A stretch of 34,165 nucleotides of DNA from Cloacibacterium sp964530915 (GCA_964530915.1 CAZHCK010000025.1:1-34165), one strand, 5' to 3'; counted from the stretch's first letter, positions 16,091 to 24,461 are shown. Translations and numbers: made by a program. Notes: generated from the letters alone by a model not told the origin.

Positions 16091-17122
16091 ATGAAAGAAT
16101 TAGAACAGATTTTCAAACATATTAAAAATAGGGAATTTTTACCCATCTACTTTTTCCATGGCGAAGAAGCTTTTTTTATAGACGCAGCTGTGAAAGCATT
16201 AGAAAATGATGTGCTTACAGAAGACGAAAAAGCTTTCAACCAAACGGTAGTCTATGGCAAAGATACCAATTATAATGATATTTTGGCACTTTCTAGGCAG
16301 TATCCTATGATGGGAGACAAGCAACTCATTATTGTAAAAGAAGCCCAAGATTTAAAATTAAATGAAGACGAAACGAAGATTTTTGAAAATTATGTAGAAA
16401 ATCCCGTAGAATCTACCATTTTGGTCTTTGCGCACAAACATAAAAAAGTAGACAGCCGAAAAAAAGTTTTCAAAAATTTAGACAAAGGAAATATGCTCTT
16501 TCACAGTGAACCTGTAAAAGATTATAACTTGGCGAAATGGATTGAAGACGAATCTAGAAACCTTCAAATAAAACTAGCACCGGGAATTGCTCAGTTATTG
16601 GCAGATTATTTGGGAAATGACCTTTCCAGAATTTCCAATGAGTTGAATAAAATGAAATTGGTGCTGAAAGAAGGAGAAGTTTTAGACGGGAAACTCGTAG
16701 AAACGCACATTGGGATTTCTAAGGAATTTAATGTTTTTGAATTGCAAAAAGCACTCGGAAAAAAAGACAGCAATCAAGCCTTCAAAATTGCGTATTACAT
16801 GGGAAAAAATCCCAAAACCAATCCTATTGTCATGACCATAGGAAATCTCTATACTTTTTTCAGCAATGTGGTGATGTATCATACCGTAGCGAATCAAGGG
16901 CAAAGTCTTATTGCTTCAGCATTGGGAGTGAATCCTTATTTTGTGAAAGATTATGCAGAAGCAGCCAGAAATTATCCTTTGAAATTTGCAACCAGAATTA
17001 TATCAGTTTTGAGAGAAATTGATTTGAAATCAAAAGGTCTAGGAGCGGTAAATACGGAAGATGGAGAACTTTTAAAAGAAATGGTCTACAAAATTCTAAA
17101 CATTGATAAAATCAAAAGCTAA
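16091..17122 (+). CDS. holA: DNA polymerase III subunit delta
   Basis: A 343-residue clamp-loader subunit that opens the beta clamp during replication. Typical features are the N-terminal FLPIYFFHGEEAFFIDAAVKA block, the LSRQYPMMGDKQLIIVKEA region, an ANDI-like LADYLGNDLSRISNELNKM block and a helical C-terminus. I placed the start at 16091 (MKELEQIF). A longer in-frame reading from 16028 begins inside its own -7 promoter element and runs through the opposite gene's start. yitT follows two bases after the stop, so they are read together. Confidence 0.92.
   Translation: MKELEQIFKHIKNREFLPIYFFHGEEAFFIDAAVKALENDVLTEDEKAFNQTVVYGKDTNYNDILALSRQYPMMGDKQLIIVKEAQDLKLNEDETKIFENYVENPVESTILVFAHKHKKVDSRKKVFKNLDKGNMLFHSEPVKDYNLAKWIEDESRNLQIKLAPGIAQLLADYLGNDLSRISNELNKMKLVLKEGEVLDGKLVETHIGISKEFNVFELQKALGKKDSNQAFKIAYYMGKNPKTNPIVMTIGNLYTFFSNVVMYHTVANQGQSLIASALGVNPYFVKDYAEAARNYPLKFATRIISVLREIDLKSKGLGAVNTEDGELLKEMVYKILNIDKIKS
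16114..16121 (-). promoter_or_regulatory. Promoter -7 element of the HsdR-like gene, inside holA
   Basis: The minus strand reads TATGTTTG, a TAnnTTTG match 28 bases upstream of the ATG at 16086. It lies within the first 31 bases of holA. Confidence 0.45.
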
Positions 17123-17124
17123 AA

Positions 17125-18087
17125 ATGATTAAAAATATCTGGAGACATATTATTTTACTCATTCTTCGTTTACAAGGCGAAGCAGATACCAGTAGATATA
17201 AAGTGATAAAAACCAAAAATAATATTTTGGTTTCACTAAGAAACGAAGTCAAAAATATTTTACTCATCACCATCGGAGTATTCTCTGCAGGTTTCGGTTT
17301 CAAAGGATTTCTTTTGACCAATAAATTTATAGATGGTGGTGCAACAGGGATTTCGTTGTTGGTTTCTGCGTTGACAGAAATTCCGATTTATTACTTAATT
17401 CCTCTCATCAACTTGCCTTTCATTATTATGGGGCACAAAACGGTGGGAATCAATTTTGCGGTAAAAACAGCGCTTGCAATTGGTGGATTGGCTTTGGTTT
17501 TGGCAAATGTTGACTTCCCAAATGTGACCAATGATAATATTTTAGTGGCGGTATTTGGTGGTTTCTTTTTAGGAGCAGGAATTGGATTGTCCATTAGAGG
17601 AGGTGCTGTAATTGACGGAACTGAAGTTTTAGCGCTTTATCTGAGTAAAAAATTAGGGACGACTATTGGAGACGTAATTATCATCATTAATGTAATGATT
17701 TTCTCTGCTGCAGCTTACTTTTTAGGCGTAGAAATTGCGTTGTATTCCATGATTACGTATTTGTCGGCTTCTAAAACGTTGGATTTTATTGTAGAGGGTA
17801 TTGAAGAATACATCGGAGTGACCATCGTTTCTTCAAAATGTGAAGAGATTAAAGAGATGATTTACAATAAATTAGGAAGAGGAGTTACCGTTTATAATGG
17901 TAAAAAAGGCTTCGGAAAACGAGGAATGAAAGAAGATAGCGATATTATTTTTACCGTTATTACCCGTTTAGAAGTGAGCAAACTGACTACGGAATTAGAA
18001 AAAATAGCACCTACCGCATTCGTAGTCATGCACACGGTAAAAGATACCAAAGGTGGAATGATTAAGAAAAGACCATTGAAAAATTAA
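17125..18087 (+). CDS. YitT family membrane protein
   Basis: A 320-residue inner-membrane protein of the YitT family. After a 45-residue basic N-terminus there are about five membrane segments between residues 46 and 215, including glycine-rich GGATGISLL and FLGAGIGLSIRGGAVIDGTEVLA blocks conserved in the family. The last 90 residues form the soluble DUF2179-type domain (GVTVYNGKKGFGKRGMKEDS). The transported substrate is not known. The start lies two bases after holA and reads on from it. The N-terminal 45 residues before the first helix are longer than usual for the family. Confidence 0.87.
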   Translation: MIKNIWRHIILLILRLQGEADTSRYKVIKTKNNILVSLRNEVKNILLITIGVFSAGFGFKGFLLTNKFIDGGATGISLLVSALTEIPIYYLIPLINLPFIIMGHKTVGINFAVKTALAIGGLALVLANVDFPNVTNDNILVAVFGGFFLGAGIGLSIRGGAVIDGTEVLALYLSKKLGTTIGDVIIIINVMIFSAAAYFLGVEIALYSMITYLSASKTLDFIVEGIEEYIGVTIVSSKCEEIKEMIYNKLGRGVTVYNGKKGFGKRGMKEDSDIIFTVITRLEVSKLTTELEKIAPTAFVVMHTVKDTKGGMIKKRPLKN

Positions 18088-18231
18088 TTTCAAGTTTTCA
18101 TATAAAAATTTTCAAAAATGAAAATGCCAAATCAAAAATTGCTTTCATTGAAAAAATTCATGAGAGAATCATCAGGAAAACAATGAAATTCACGAAATTT
18201 GCAACTCAAAAAATAACAACCCTTATATTCT

Positions 18232-19173
18232 ATGGAAAATAATATATTAGATTGCGTGATTGTAGGTTCTGGACCATCTGGTTATACCGCTGCTATTTAT
18301 GCAGCCAGAGCAGATTTAAAACCTGAATTATACACTGGTTTAGAGCCAGGAGGTCAGTTGACAACAACTACCGAAGTAGAAAACTTCCCAGGTTATCCAA
18401 ACGGAATTACAGGTCCTGAAATGATGATGGATTTGCAAAAACAAGCCGAAAGATTTGAAACCAAAGTACACTATGAAATGATTACGAAAGTAGAATTTTC
18501 TAAAGAAGTAGGGGGTGTTCATAAACTTTGGGCAGGCGAAAAAGAAATTTTAGCAAAAACAGTCATTATTTCTACAGGAGCTACTGCAAAATATTTAGGT
18601 TTAGAAGACGAGAAAAAATATTCTGGAGGTGGAGTTTCTGCTTGTGCTACTTGTGACGGATTTTTCTACAGAGGCAAAGACGTAATCGTAGTAGGAGCTG
18701 GAGATACTGCAGCAGAAGAAGCGACTTATCTTTCTAAATTGTGTAACAAGGTAACCATGTTGGTAAGAAAAGACCATTTCAGAGCTTCTAAAGCGATGAT
18801 TCACAAGGTAAACAATACGCCAAATATCGAAGTGAAATTCAATCACGAATTGATTGCTATCGAAGGAGAAAACAGCTTAGTAGAAAGAGCTGTGGTAATC
18901 AATAACCAAACGCAGGAAACTTCTAAGATTGACGTTCATGGTATTTTTATCGCGATTGGTCATAAACCGAATACTGATGTTTTTGCAGGCCAAATTACCT
19001 TAGACGAAAACGGTTACATCATCACCGAAGGAAAATCTTCTAAAACCAATTTACCGGGCGTTTTCGCAGCAGGAGATGTACAAGACCACATCTACAGACA
19101 AGCGATTACAGCAGCAGGTTCTGGTTGTATGGCAGCCATAGATGCTGAACGTTATTTATCAGAATTAGAATAA
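18232..19173 (+). CDS. trxB: Thioredoxin reductase
   Basis: A 313-residue cytoplasmic flavoenzyme that passes electrons from NADPH to thioredoxin. It has the FAD-binding GSGPSG at 12-17, the redox-active CATC at 138-141, the NADPH-binding VVGAGDTAAEEA near 153-166 and the C-terminal GVFAAGDVQDHIYRQAITAAGSG FAD block (shown here as one conserved region near residues 280-303). Length is typical of low-molecular-weight TrxB. It probably reads into crcB, which starts 5 bases after its stop. Confidence 0.96.
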   Translation: MENNILDCVIVGSGPSGYTAAIYAARADLKPELYTGLEPGGQLTTTTEVENFPGYPNGITGPEMMMDLQKQAERFETKVHYEMITKVEFSKEVGGVHKLWAGEKEILAKTVIISTGATAKYLGLEDEKKYSGGGVSACATCDGFFYRGKDVIVVGAGDTAAEEATYLSKLCNKVTMLVRKDHFRASKAMIHKVNNTPNIEVKFNHELIAIEGENSLVERAVVINNQTQETSKIDVHGIFIAIGHKPNTDVFAGQITLDENGYIITEGKSSKTNLPGVFAAGDVQDHIYRQAITAAGSGCMAAIDAERYLSELE

Positions 19174-19178
19174 TTCTT

Positions 19179-19544
19179 TTGAAAACCTTAGTTTACATAT
19201 TTTTAGGAGGTGGATTAGGGAGTGTAATGCGGTATTTGGTATCGTTTTACACTTCCAAATTCCTTCCTATTGGGAGTTTTCCTCTCGGAACATTCTTGGT
19301 GAACCTCATAGGCTGCTTTTTAATAGGTCTTTTTTCGTCTTATTTTATCAAAGTAGACAATTCCCTTAAATTTCTATTGATTACAGGTTTTTGTGGAGGT
19401 TTTACCACGTTTTCTACTTTTGCTGCAGAAAACTATTCTTTACTACAAAATCAAAATTATATCGTGCTTATTTCTTATGTTTTATTGAGCATAATCTTAG
19501 GAATTATAGCCGTAATATTAGGTTTTCAGGCAGCAGGTAATTAA
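19179..19544 (+). CDS. crcB: Fluoride efflux channel CrcB/Fluc
   Basis: A 121-residue four-helix membrane protein that exports fluoride as a dual-topology dimer. The family signature GFCGGFTTFSTF is visible at about 69-80, as is the N-terminal GGGLGSVMRY and the NLIGCFLIG helix. It uses a TTG start (MKTLVYIF), five bases after trxB. I found no fluoride riboswitch ahead of it; expression probably depends on trxB transcription. Confidence 0.9.
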   Translation: MKTLVYIFLGGGLGSVMRYLVSFYTSKFLPIGSFPLGTFLVNLIGCFLIGLFSSYFIKVDNSLKFLLITGFCGGFTTFSTFAAENYSLLQNQNYIVLISYVLLSIILGIIAVILGFQAAGN

Positions 19545-19603
19545 TTTTTGATGTTGAAAATTAATGCGTTATAAAAAATGTAGAAAAATCTAAAAAAATA
19601 ATT

Positions 19604-19633
19604 TTGTCAGAATTTAAAAAGGTTCTATATTTG
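19604..19633 (+). promoter_or_regulatory. tRNA-Ser promoter
   Basis: TTG at 19604-19606, a 19-base spacer and TATATTTG at 19626-19633 match the full Bacteroidota consensus. Transcription would begin near 19640, just before the tRNA. Confidence 0.8.
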
Positions 19634-19661
19634 CACCACTGAAAACGAGATAATCGTTTCT

Positions 19662-19746
19662 GGAGAGTTGGCAGAGTGGTCGATTGCGGCAGTCTTGAAA
19701 ACTGTTGACTGTAACAGGTCCGGGGGTTCGAATCCCTCACTCTCCG
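19662..19746 (+). tRNA. tRNA-Ser(UGA)
   Basis: An 85-base sequence with acceptor arms GGAGAGT and ACTCTCC, a D arm, a 7-base anticodon loop CTTGAAA giving anticodon TGA, a long variable arm as expected for a class II tRNA, and the T arm GGGGGTTCGAATCCC. The encoded discriminator base is G, as for serine tRNAs. CCA is not encoded. Confidence 0.96.
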
Positions 19747-19758
19747 CTAAATAAATGC

Positions 19759-19792
19759 AAACGCTGTAAACTTTAGTTTACAGCGTTTTTTC
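19759..19792 (+). terminator. tRNA-Ser terminator
   Basis: Perfect 13-base arms AAACGCTGTAAAC and GTTTACAGCGTTT around a TTTA loop, with a trailing T run, 12 bases after the tRNA. Confidence 0.9.
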
Positions 19793-19939
19793 TTTTTATC
19801 TTTTCATGATGAGTCTATTTTTTACATTAGCAATAGACTTTCATTCCTACTTAATCTTCGGTCAAATAATTTGAAATTCTTAGGATCTATTTTCAGGCAA
19901 ATAAGTGCGATGAATAAGGAAGTTTAAAGATTTACATTT

Positions 19940-19974
19940 CCGATCTCGCGGATTTGTAATCCGTGAGATATAAC
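19940..19974 (+). repeat. Solitary REP-like element
   Basis: The core GCGGATTTGTAATCCG at 19948-19963 is identical to the cores of the REP array near the RAYT at 30.1 kb, with similar CGAT and GTGA flanks. It lies in the 346-base gap between tRNA-Ser and the fasciclin gene. The rest of that gap has no gene I can support. Confidence 0.75.
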
Positions 19975-19980
19975 ACGCTT

Positions 19981-20054
19981 CATCAATTCGCTAGCGAATT
20001 CCAACTTTGCTCACTTAATATCATTGTCTTAAGTTTAAAATCTTTGCGTTTCAG
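19981..20054 (+). repeat. Dispersed TTTGCGTTT/GCTAGC repeat, copy 1
   Basis: It holds AATTCGCTAGCGAATT, a perfect 16-base palindrome, followed by CCAACTTTGCTCACTTAAT and ending in CTTTGCGTTTCA. A fuller copy is at 23801-23961 and a degraded one at 32636-32717. Confidence 0.65.
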
Positions 20055-20081
20055 AAAATAATATATAAGAAGCCACACCGT

Positions 20082-20115
20082 AAAAAAAGGCTTACTAAAA
20101 ATCAGTAAGCCTTTT
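20082..20115 (-). terminator. Terminator of the fasciclin gene
   Basis: Perfect 12-base arms AAAAGGCTTACT and AGTAAGCCTTTT, with a T run on the minus strand, 23 bases past the stop. Confidence 0.85.
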
Positions 20116-20138
20116 GTTGTGAAAAACCTATGTAATAA

Positions 20139-20687
20139 TTATTGTGGTAAAATAACACTATCTACTACGTGTACAATTCCGTTAGATGCAGGAACAGTAG
20201 CAATAATATTAACCGTTCCGTTGATGGTTGGTTTGCCATTCACCATTTTAATAGTAATATTTTTACCGTCTACCATGCCTAATGATTGACCGTCAGTCAT
20301 TTGTTCTGTTTTAATCACCCCTACATAAGTGTGGTGTCCTAAAATATCACCCAATTTACTGTTGTTTTCTGGTTTTAATAAATCATCTACTGTTCCAGCA
20401 GGTAATTTATCAAAAGCAGCATTTACGGGTGCAAAAACAGTAAATGGACCTGCATTACTCAGTGAAGTAGTCAATCCCGCTGCTTCTACTGCGGTAACTA
20501 AGGTAGAAAGATCTTTATTTCCTGCCGCTAATTTTACAATGGTAGGAGCTGAATCTTCGTCTACTACAGCTTCTTGACCGCCAGCTACAGCTTCTGTAGA
20601 GGTAGAGGTTTCAGTGGTAGCCTCGGTTTTGTTGCAAGAGATAAGTGCTAAAGCAACACAAGAAACGATTAGAAATGTCTTTTTCAT
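20139..20687 (-). CDS. Fasciclin-domain lipoprotein
   Basis: A 182-residue exported lipoprotein with one fasciclin (FAS1) domain. Residues 1-18 are a lipoprotein signal ending in ALISC, with Cys18 as lipid anchor. A Thr/Ser/Glu-rich linker runs to about 47, and the FAS1 domain fills the rest, with the conserved FTVFAPVNAAFDKLP block (about 104-118), the LGHHTY-like segment and the terminal NGIVHVVDSVILP motif. FAS1 domains usually mediate adhesion or binding. The gene follows nosY on the same strand but has its own Crp/Fnr-like palindrome, positioned exactly as in the nos promoter. A link to anaerobic respiration is therefore inference. Confidence 0.9.
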   Translation of the reverse strand: MKKTFLIVSCVALALISCNKTEATTETSTSTEAVAGGQEAVVDEDSAPTIVKLAAGNKDLSTLVTAVEAAGLTTSLSNAGPFTVFAPVNAAFDKLPAGTVDDLLKPENNSKLGDILGHHTYVGVIKTEQMTDGQSLGMVDGKNITIKMVNGKPTINGTVNIIATVPASNGIVHVVDSVILPQ

Positions 20688-20706
20688 ATTTTTATAAAAT
20701 TTTGAA

Positions 20707-20755
20707 TAAAATTACGAGCAAACCAAGTCATGCTTTTATGATTGTAATCATAAAA
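20707..20755 (-). promoter_or_regulatory. Crp/Fnr-like palindrome and promoter of the fasciclin gene
   Basis: TTATGATTGTAATCATAA at 20736-20753 has perfect 8-base arms around GT; the arms extend two more bases each side (20734-20755). On the minus strand the weak -7 element TAATTTTA lies at 20714-20707. The palindrome centre (20744.5) is 37.5 bases from the last base of that element, the same distance as in the nos promoter at 27701-27776. This is the geometry of a class II activator site. Confidence 0.6.
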
Positions 20756-20817
20756 TAATCTACTGAAAACGTGAAATTTATCACAGAATTGAAAAAGAAC
20801 TAATAGGATATTTTTTC

Positions 20818-20847
20818 AAAAAAAAATCTTCCCAATGGAGGGAAGAT
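20818..20847 (-). terminator. nos operon terminator after nosY
   Basis: Perfect 8-base arms ATCTTCCC (20826-20833) and GGGAAGAT (20840-20847) with a T run on the minus strand, about 30 bases past the nosY stop. Confidence 0.8.
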
Positions 20848-20875
20848 CTACAAAAAAAACACAAATGATGAAAAA

Positions 20876-21643
20876 TTATAAATCTTTCTTATTAAATTGA
20901 ATATAAGACAAGAGAAAAGGCACGGCAATCCAAATGAAGAGAATGACCATAGAAATTCCCATTCCGCCACCAGAACCAAAAATATCTTTGAAAACTGCTC
21001 CAGAATAGCCTAACATAGCAGAAATATTGAGTTGCAACAGCACGAAAATTCGGGCAAGACCAATCGGATTAATCGCTGCTAAAGTCGCCATAATTCCTTC
21101 AATAGGATAATCTGCAAACTGGAACATAAGAACCAATAAAATGCCGTCATAAATAATGGCGAAAAACAGCCATACAAAAATCGAAATGCCTATTCCTTTC
21201 GCGCGGTCTCTGCTGACGATAGAAGACAACATGGCAAATGCCGTGAAAATAACCGAAAGCATAACCCCGATAATAATGAGCGAAAATCCTGTTTCTATAG
21301 AAGAATAGAGTAAAATAGGAACGCCACAACCAATCAAATAAGCCAAAATCAATGCTGAGGAAAGCCCAATAAAAATATTGAACCAAATTTTACCTCTTGC
21401 AATCGGTTGACTGAGCAATAATTCTATAAACTGACTGCTGTTATACACGTAAATCGTAGAAAAAATAATGCTTACGAGTGGAACTACCAATAAAACAATA
21501 TTCAGTAAACTAAGGGTAGCTTTGGTATAATTACTGTCTAATCCCAGTACAGACCAAGAAATGACAAAGAGGAGTACGGTATATAATAAGACGATTTTAT
21601 TTTTTAAAATGTCAAAAAAGATGAATTTTGCGATATTGTTCAT
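20876..21643 (-). CDS. nosY: NosY-type ABC permease
   Basis: A 255-residue inner-membrane protein with six predicted membrane segments, the permease partner of NosF. NosDFY is known to help assemble the CuZ centre of nitrous oxide reductase from the periplasmic side. The N-terminal VYNSSQFIELLLSQPIARGKI block is typical of ABC-2 permeases of this type. The start overlaps the nosF stop by four bases (ATGA), which indicates translational coupling. A terminator follows it, marking the end of the nos unit. The generic ABC-2 permease label is possible, but the context argues for NosY. Confidence 0.88.
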   Translation of the reverse strand: MNNIAKFIFFDILKNKIVLLYTVLLFVISWSVLGLDSNYTKATLSLLNIVLLVVPLVSIIFSTIYVYNSSQFIELLLSQPIARGKIWFNIFIGLSSALILAYLIGCGVPILLYSSIETGFSLIIIGVMLSVIFTAFAMLSSIVSRDRAKGIGISIFVWLFFAIIYDGILLVLMFQFADYPIEGIMATLAAINPIGLARIFVLLQLNISAMLGYSGAVFKDIFGSGGGMGISMVILFIWIAVPFLLSYIQFNKKDL

Positions 21644-22353
21644 GGCTTCATTTCCTTTAAAATACTGATGATACTTTCTGAGATTTTCTCGGTTTTTCTT
21701 TCGGTCATTAATTCTTCTACAGATTGGTGAACAATGACTTTCCCTTCATTCATGAAAACAATTTCACTCACGATATCATCCAATTCGCTCAAAAGGTGAG
21801 ACGTGATAATGATGAGTTTTCCTTTGTTTTTTTCTTTGATGATTTTATTTTTTAAAATTTCAGAAGCAAGTGGGTCTAAACCTGCCGTTGGTTCATCTAA
21901 AATAATAATCCCAGGATTGAATAAAAAAGCCAAAACGGCACTTACTTTTTGGGTAGTTCCACCAGAAAGGGTGCGCATTTTTTTGTCGAAAATACTTTCC
22001 AGTTCGAAAGCTTCTAAAAGTTCGGTATCTAATTCGTTTTCAGATACTTTTCGGGTATCTTTAATCATCTGAATGGTTTGCGCGATGGTCATATTTTCAG
22101 GATATCGACCAATTTGTGGCATGTAACCAATATTTTTTCGATAGAGATAATGTTCTTTTACACTTTCATTATTGACCAAAATATCGCCATCTTCTACTAC
22201 ATTTAATCCGAGAATACATTTAATTAGGGTAGTTTTTCCACAACCATTGGGACCAATGAGTGCAACAGAATGCCCATCATTAAAGTTGATATTCACCTGA
22301 TTAAGCGCAGTGAACTTATTGAATTTTTTGGTTAAATTTTTTATTTCAATCAT
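21640..22353 (-). CDS. nosF: NosF-type ABC ATP-binding protein
   Basis: A 237-residue cytoplasmic ATPase energising NosDFY in CuZ assembly. Walker A is GPNGCGKT (34-41), the signature is LSGG (129-132) and Walker B is IIILDEPTAGLD (149-160), followed by the SHLLSELD H-loop region. All catalytic motifs look intact. It is coupled to nosY by a four-base overlap. A 136-base low-complexity gap separates it from nosD upstream. Confidence 0.92.
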   Translation of the reverse strand: MIEIKNLTKKFNKFTALNQVNINFNDGHSVALIGPNGCGKTTLIKCILGLNVVEDGDILVNNESVKEHYLYRKNIGYMPQIGRYPENMTIAQTIQMIKDTRKVSENELDTELLEAFELESIFDKKMRTLSGGTTQKVSAVLAFLFNPGIIILDEPTAGLDPLASEILKNKIIKEKNKGKLIIITSHLLSELDDIVSEIVFMNEGKVIVHQSVEELMTERKTEKISESIISILKEMKP

Positions 22354-22390
22354 AACTTTTTATAAAAATAATTTTTAAAATCACAAAACA

Positions 22391-22503
22391 GTGCATCAAT
22401 TCACCATTTCACTCCATCACTTCATCACCACTTTACATCATCCATCATCCATCATCCAACACCCATTACTTCATAACCTCATAACTCCATCACCTCATCA
22501 CCT
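22391..22503. repeat. CATCA/CATCC low-complexity tract
   Basis: Degenerate repeats of CATCAC, CATCC and CATAAC fill the gap between nosD and nosF and run into the last codons of nosD. A similar tract lies at about 33962-34060. I see no coding potential. It may encode an unstructured leader between two operon genes. Confidence 0.5.
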
Positions 22504-23740
22504 CATTCGCTTTCATCTCCGGTTTCTCATCTACAAAATTCTCAGGAGTAAGACTTGGGATTAAGCGTTCGGAACGGTCTAAGATCTCCACAAAAAATGC
22601 TCTGTACAACAACATAATCATAGGATTTTGCTCAGAAAGCACAGAGTATAAACTCAAGGGGTGAAAAGGAACATCTCCAATTTGGTCTTTGTCCAGATCA
22701 TAACCTTCATATTTGTCCCAGTGATTATTTTTGAAAATATTCATCACAAGACTTCCACTTGTACTCACATCGAAAGTATTGTTTTCGAAATTATTCTTCA
22801 TGAGACGGTTTTCCATACAGTTGGCATTGAGTTTTATTCCCCAACCATTATTAGAAAACTGATTGTTGTAAAGGTCTACTTTAGATGAGCCATCCATAAA
22901 AATGGCAGCGGTGTTGTTATTAAAAATATTGTTTTTGATTTTACTGAACGTAAGGTCTTTGAGCAAAAGTCCATAAACGCCATCTCCCCAGTTGTCTAGG
23001 AATTTATTCTTGTACATGCCTACATTTCGGCTGTACATTACAGCAACTCCAGCGTCATTATTCTTAAAAATATTTCCGGTGTAGGCATTGTTATGAGCGA
23101 ACATAAAGTGCAACCCGTAACGCTTATTTTTTTCGGAAATATTTCTAAAAACAAAGGTGTTGTTGGCTTTTTCTAAGTAAATGCCGTCTTTATGACCAGA
23201 AATGTAATTGTTTTTTATCCAGATTTCAGCACTGGACCAAACGTGAATCCCATCTCCGATTAATTCTTGAGATTTTCCTCTATTGGTGGTGATTTTATTG
23301 TTTTGAATCAAACATTGGTAACCTCTCTGAATGGTAATCCCGAAGTAATTGTTCTCGAAAATATTATTTTTAATGGTGGAAAACTGACTGTCATACAAAC
23401 GAACAGCTCCTATGTTTTTGACTTCATCTTCCCCAGAATTGATGATTTTAAAACCTTGCAAAAGAATTTTATTCGCTCTTAGAGAAACAATTTCATACTT
23501 CATTTGACCGTCCAAAACAGGTCTGCCGATTCCAATAAGGGCTATTGATTTTTGAATGTTGATGTTTCCTTCTCTGTAATGTCCTTTATGCACCAAAATC
23601 GTATCGCCATTTTGAGCTTGAACAAGAGCAGAGTTAATGGTTTTGTAAGCCTGATTTTTACCGACCACAAGCGTTTTCGCTGAATGATACGCAAAATTCA
23701 GGAGGAAGAGAAAAGATAATATATTGGATAAATTTTTCAA
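22490..23740 (-). CDS. nosD: NosD, periplasmic copper-site maturation protein
   Basis: A 416-residue periplasmic protein with a right-handed parallel beta-helix, required with NosF and NosY to build CuZ. An N-terminal signal peptide runs to about residue 20. The domain opens with the usual TINSALVQAQNGDTILVHKG turn, and repeated NN-rich coils (INNxxxxN, KNNxFxNN types) fill residues 80-340. The last coils include HWDKYEGYDLDKDQIGDVPF, characteristic of NosD. The final residues are encoded by the low-complexity tract. Order nosL-nosD-nosF-nosY fits clade II clusters. Confidence 0.93.
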   Translation of the reverse strand: MKNLSNILSFLFLLNFAYHSAKTLVVGKNQAYKTINSALVQAQNGDTILVHKGHYREGNINIQKSIALIGIGRPVLDGQMKYEIVSLRANKILLQGFKIINSGEDEVKNIGAVRLYDSQFSTIKNNIFENNYFGITIQRGYQCLIQNNKITTNRGKSQELIGDGIHVWSSAEIWIKNNYISGHKDGIYLEKANNTFVFRNISEKNKRYGLHFMFAHNNAYTGNIFKNNDAGVAVMYSRNVGMYKNKFLDNWGDGVYGLLLKDLTFSKIKNNIFNNNTAAIFMDGSSKVDLYNNQFSNNGWGIKLNANCMENRLMKNNFENNTFDVSTSGSLVMNIFKNNHWDKYEGYDLDKDQIGDVPFHPLSLYSVLSEQNPMIMLLYRAFFVEILDRSERLIPSLTPENFVDEKPEMKANEVMR

Positions 23741-23800
23741 GATATTTCAAAAAAATAGGCTTTGCTAAAAATACTAAAATGAACTATTGGTATTGAATTT

Positions 23801-23961
23801 TTTTAAAACGCAAAGAAATATAATATGGATACAATTATTTAAGTGAGCAAAGGTTACGAATAAATTCGTTTAAAGCGTTCGCTTTATCAATTCGCTAGCG
23901 AATACCAACTTTGCTTGCTTAATGTTTTTATATTTTTAATAAAAAACTTTGCGTTTCAAAA
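23801..23961. repeat. Foldback copy of the TTTGCGTTT/GCTAGC repeat (copy 2)
   Basis: A 161-base imperfect hairpin in the 307-base nosL-nosD gap. The outer arms TTTTAAAACGCAAAG (23801-23815) and CTTTGCGTTTCAAAA (23947-23961) match at 14 of 15 bases. Inner arms pair TTAAGTGAGCAAAGGTT with the AACTTTGCTTGCTTAA stretch near 23907-23923, and the centre holds ATTCGCTAGCGAAT. Copies 1 (19981-20054) and 3 (32636-32717) are one-armed. Nothing else was seen in the gap. Confidence 0.65.
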
Positions 23962-24047
23962 ACATAAAAATTAATCATTTTTATAATGAATTACAATAGA
24001 AAATAATGTTTCTCACAAAGCCTAAAAGCTATAAGTTAAAGTGAAAT

Positions 24048-24461
24048 TTATTGTTCTAGGAAGCTCGCTCCTAATTTTTGAGCTTCTTCTTGGGCTTTGG
24101 TTTTGTCGATAAATGCAGCTACATTACCATTCATAGGGCTTTTTATGGCGCCACCTGTGATTAGGGTTGCTTTTTCTAGTGGGAACAATTCATTGGTGAT
24201 AAAATCCGGCACATAAAGTTTGGCTTGACCTACTTGCTCTGCATTTTCGGTGGCATAACTTTGCATACAGTTTAGGTCATCGAATTTATAAATTCTGCCT
24301 TTTTCTGTAATAAGTTCTGTAGCGAATTTAGGGTCTTCTATTCCCATTTTGCAAAGTTCACACTGGTCTTTCCCGAAGTTTATTTTTTCTGGGCCTTTTG
24401 GTGAACAAGAAAAAATTATACCTAAAGAGATGATTCCTAGAATGTTAAATAATGTTTTCAT
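24048..24461 (-). CDS. nosL: NosL, copper chaperone lipoprotein
   Basis: A 137-residue periplasmic lipoprotein that is proposed to deliver Cu(I) for CuZ assembly. The lipobox ends in FSC with Cys19. The Cu-binding region CELCKMGI has Cys34, Cys37 and Met39, the signature of NosL, and FDDLNCMQSY follows. Length is a little short for the family. It starts one base after the stop of the membrane-protein gene upstream, so the two are co-transcribed. A foldback repeat separates it from nosD. Confidence 0.93.
   Translation of the reverse strand: MKTLFNILGIISLGIIFSCSPKGPEKINFGKDQCELCKMGIEDPKFATELITEKGRIYKFDDLNCMQSYATENAEQVGQAKLYVPDFITNELFPLEKATLITGGAIKSPMNGNVAAFIDKTKAQEEAQKLGASFLEQ

Noticed and set aside
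19100..19200. Fluoride riboswitch before crcB
   Set aside because: Only five bases separate trxB and crcB, and no riboswitch-like fold was seen.
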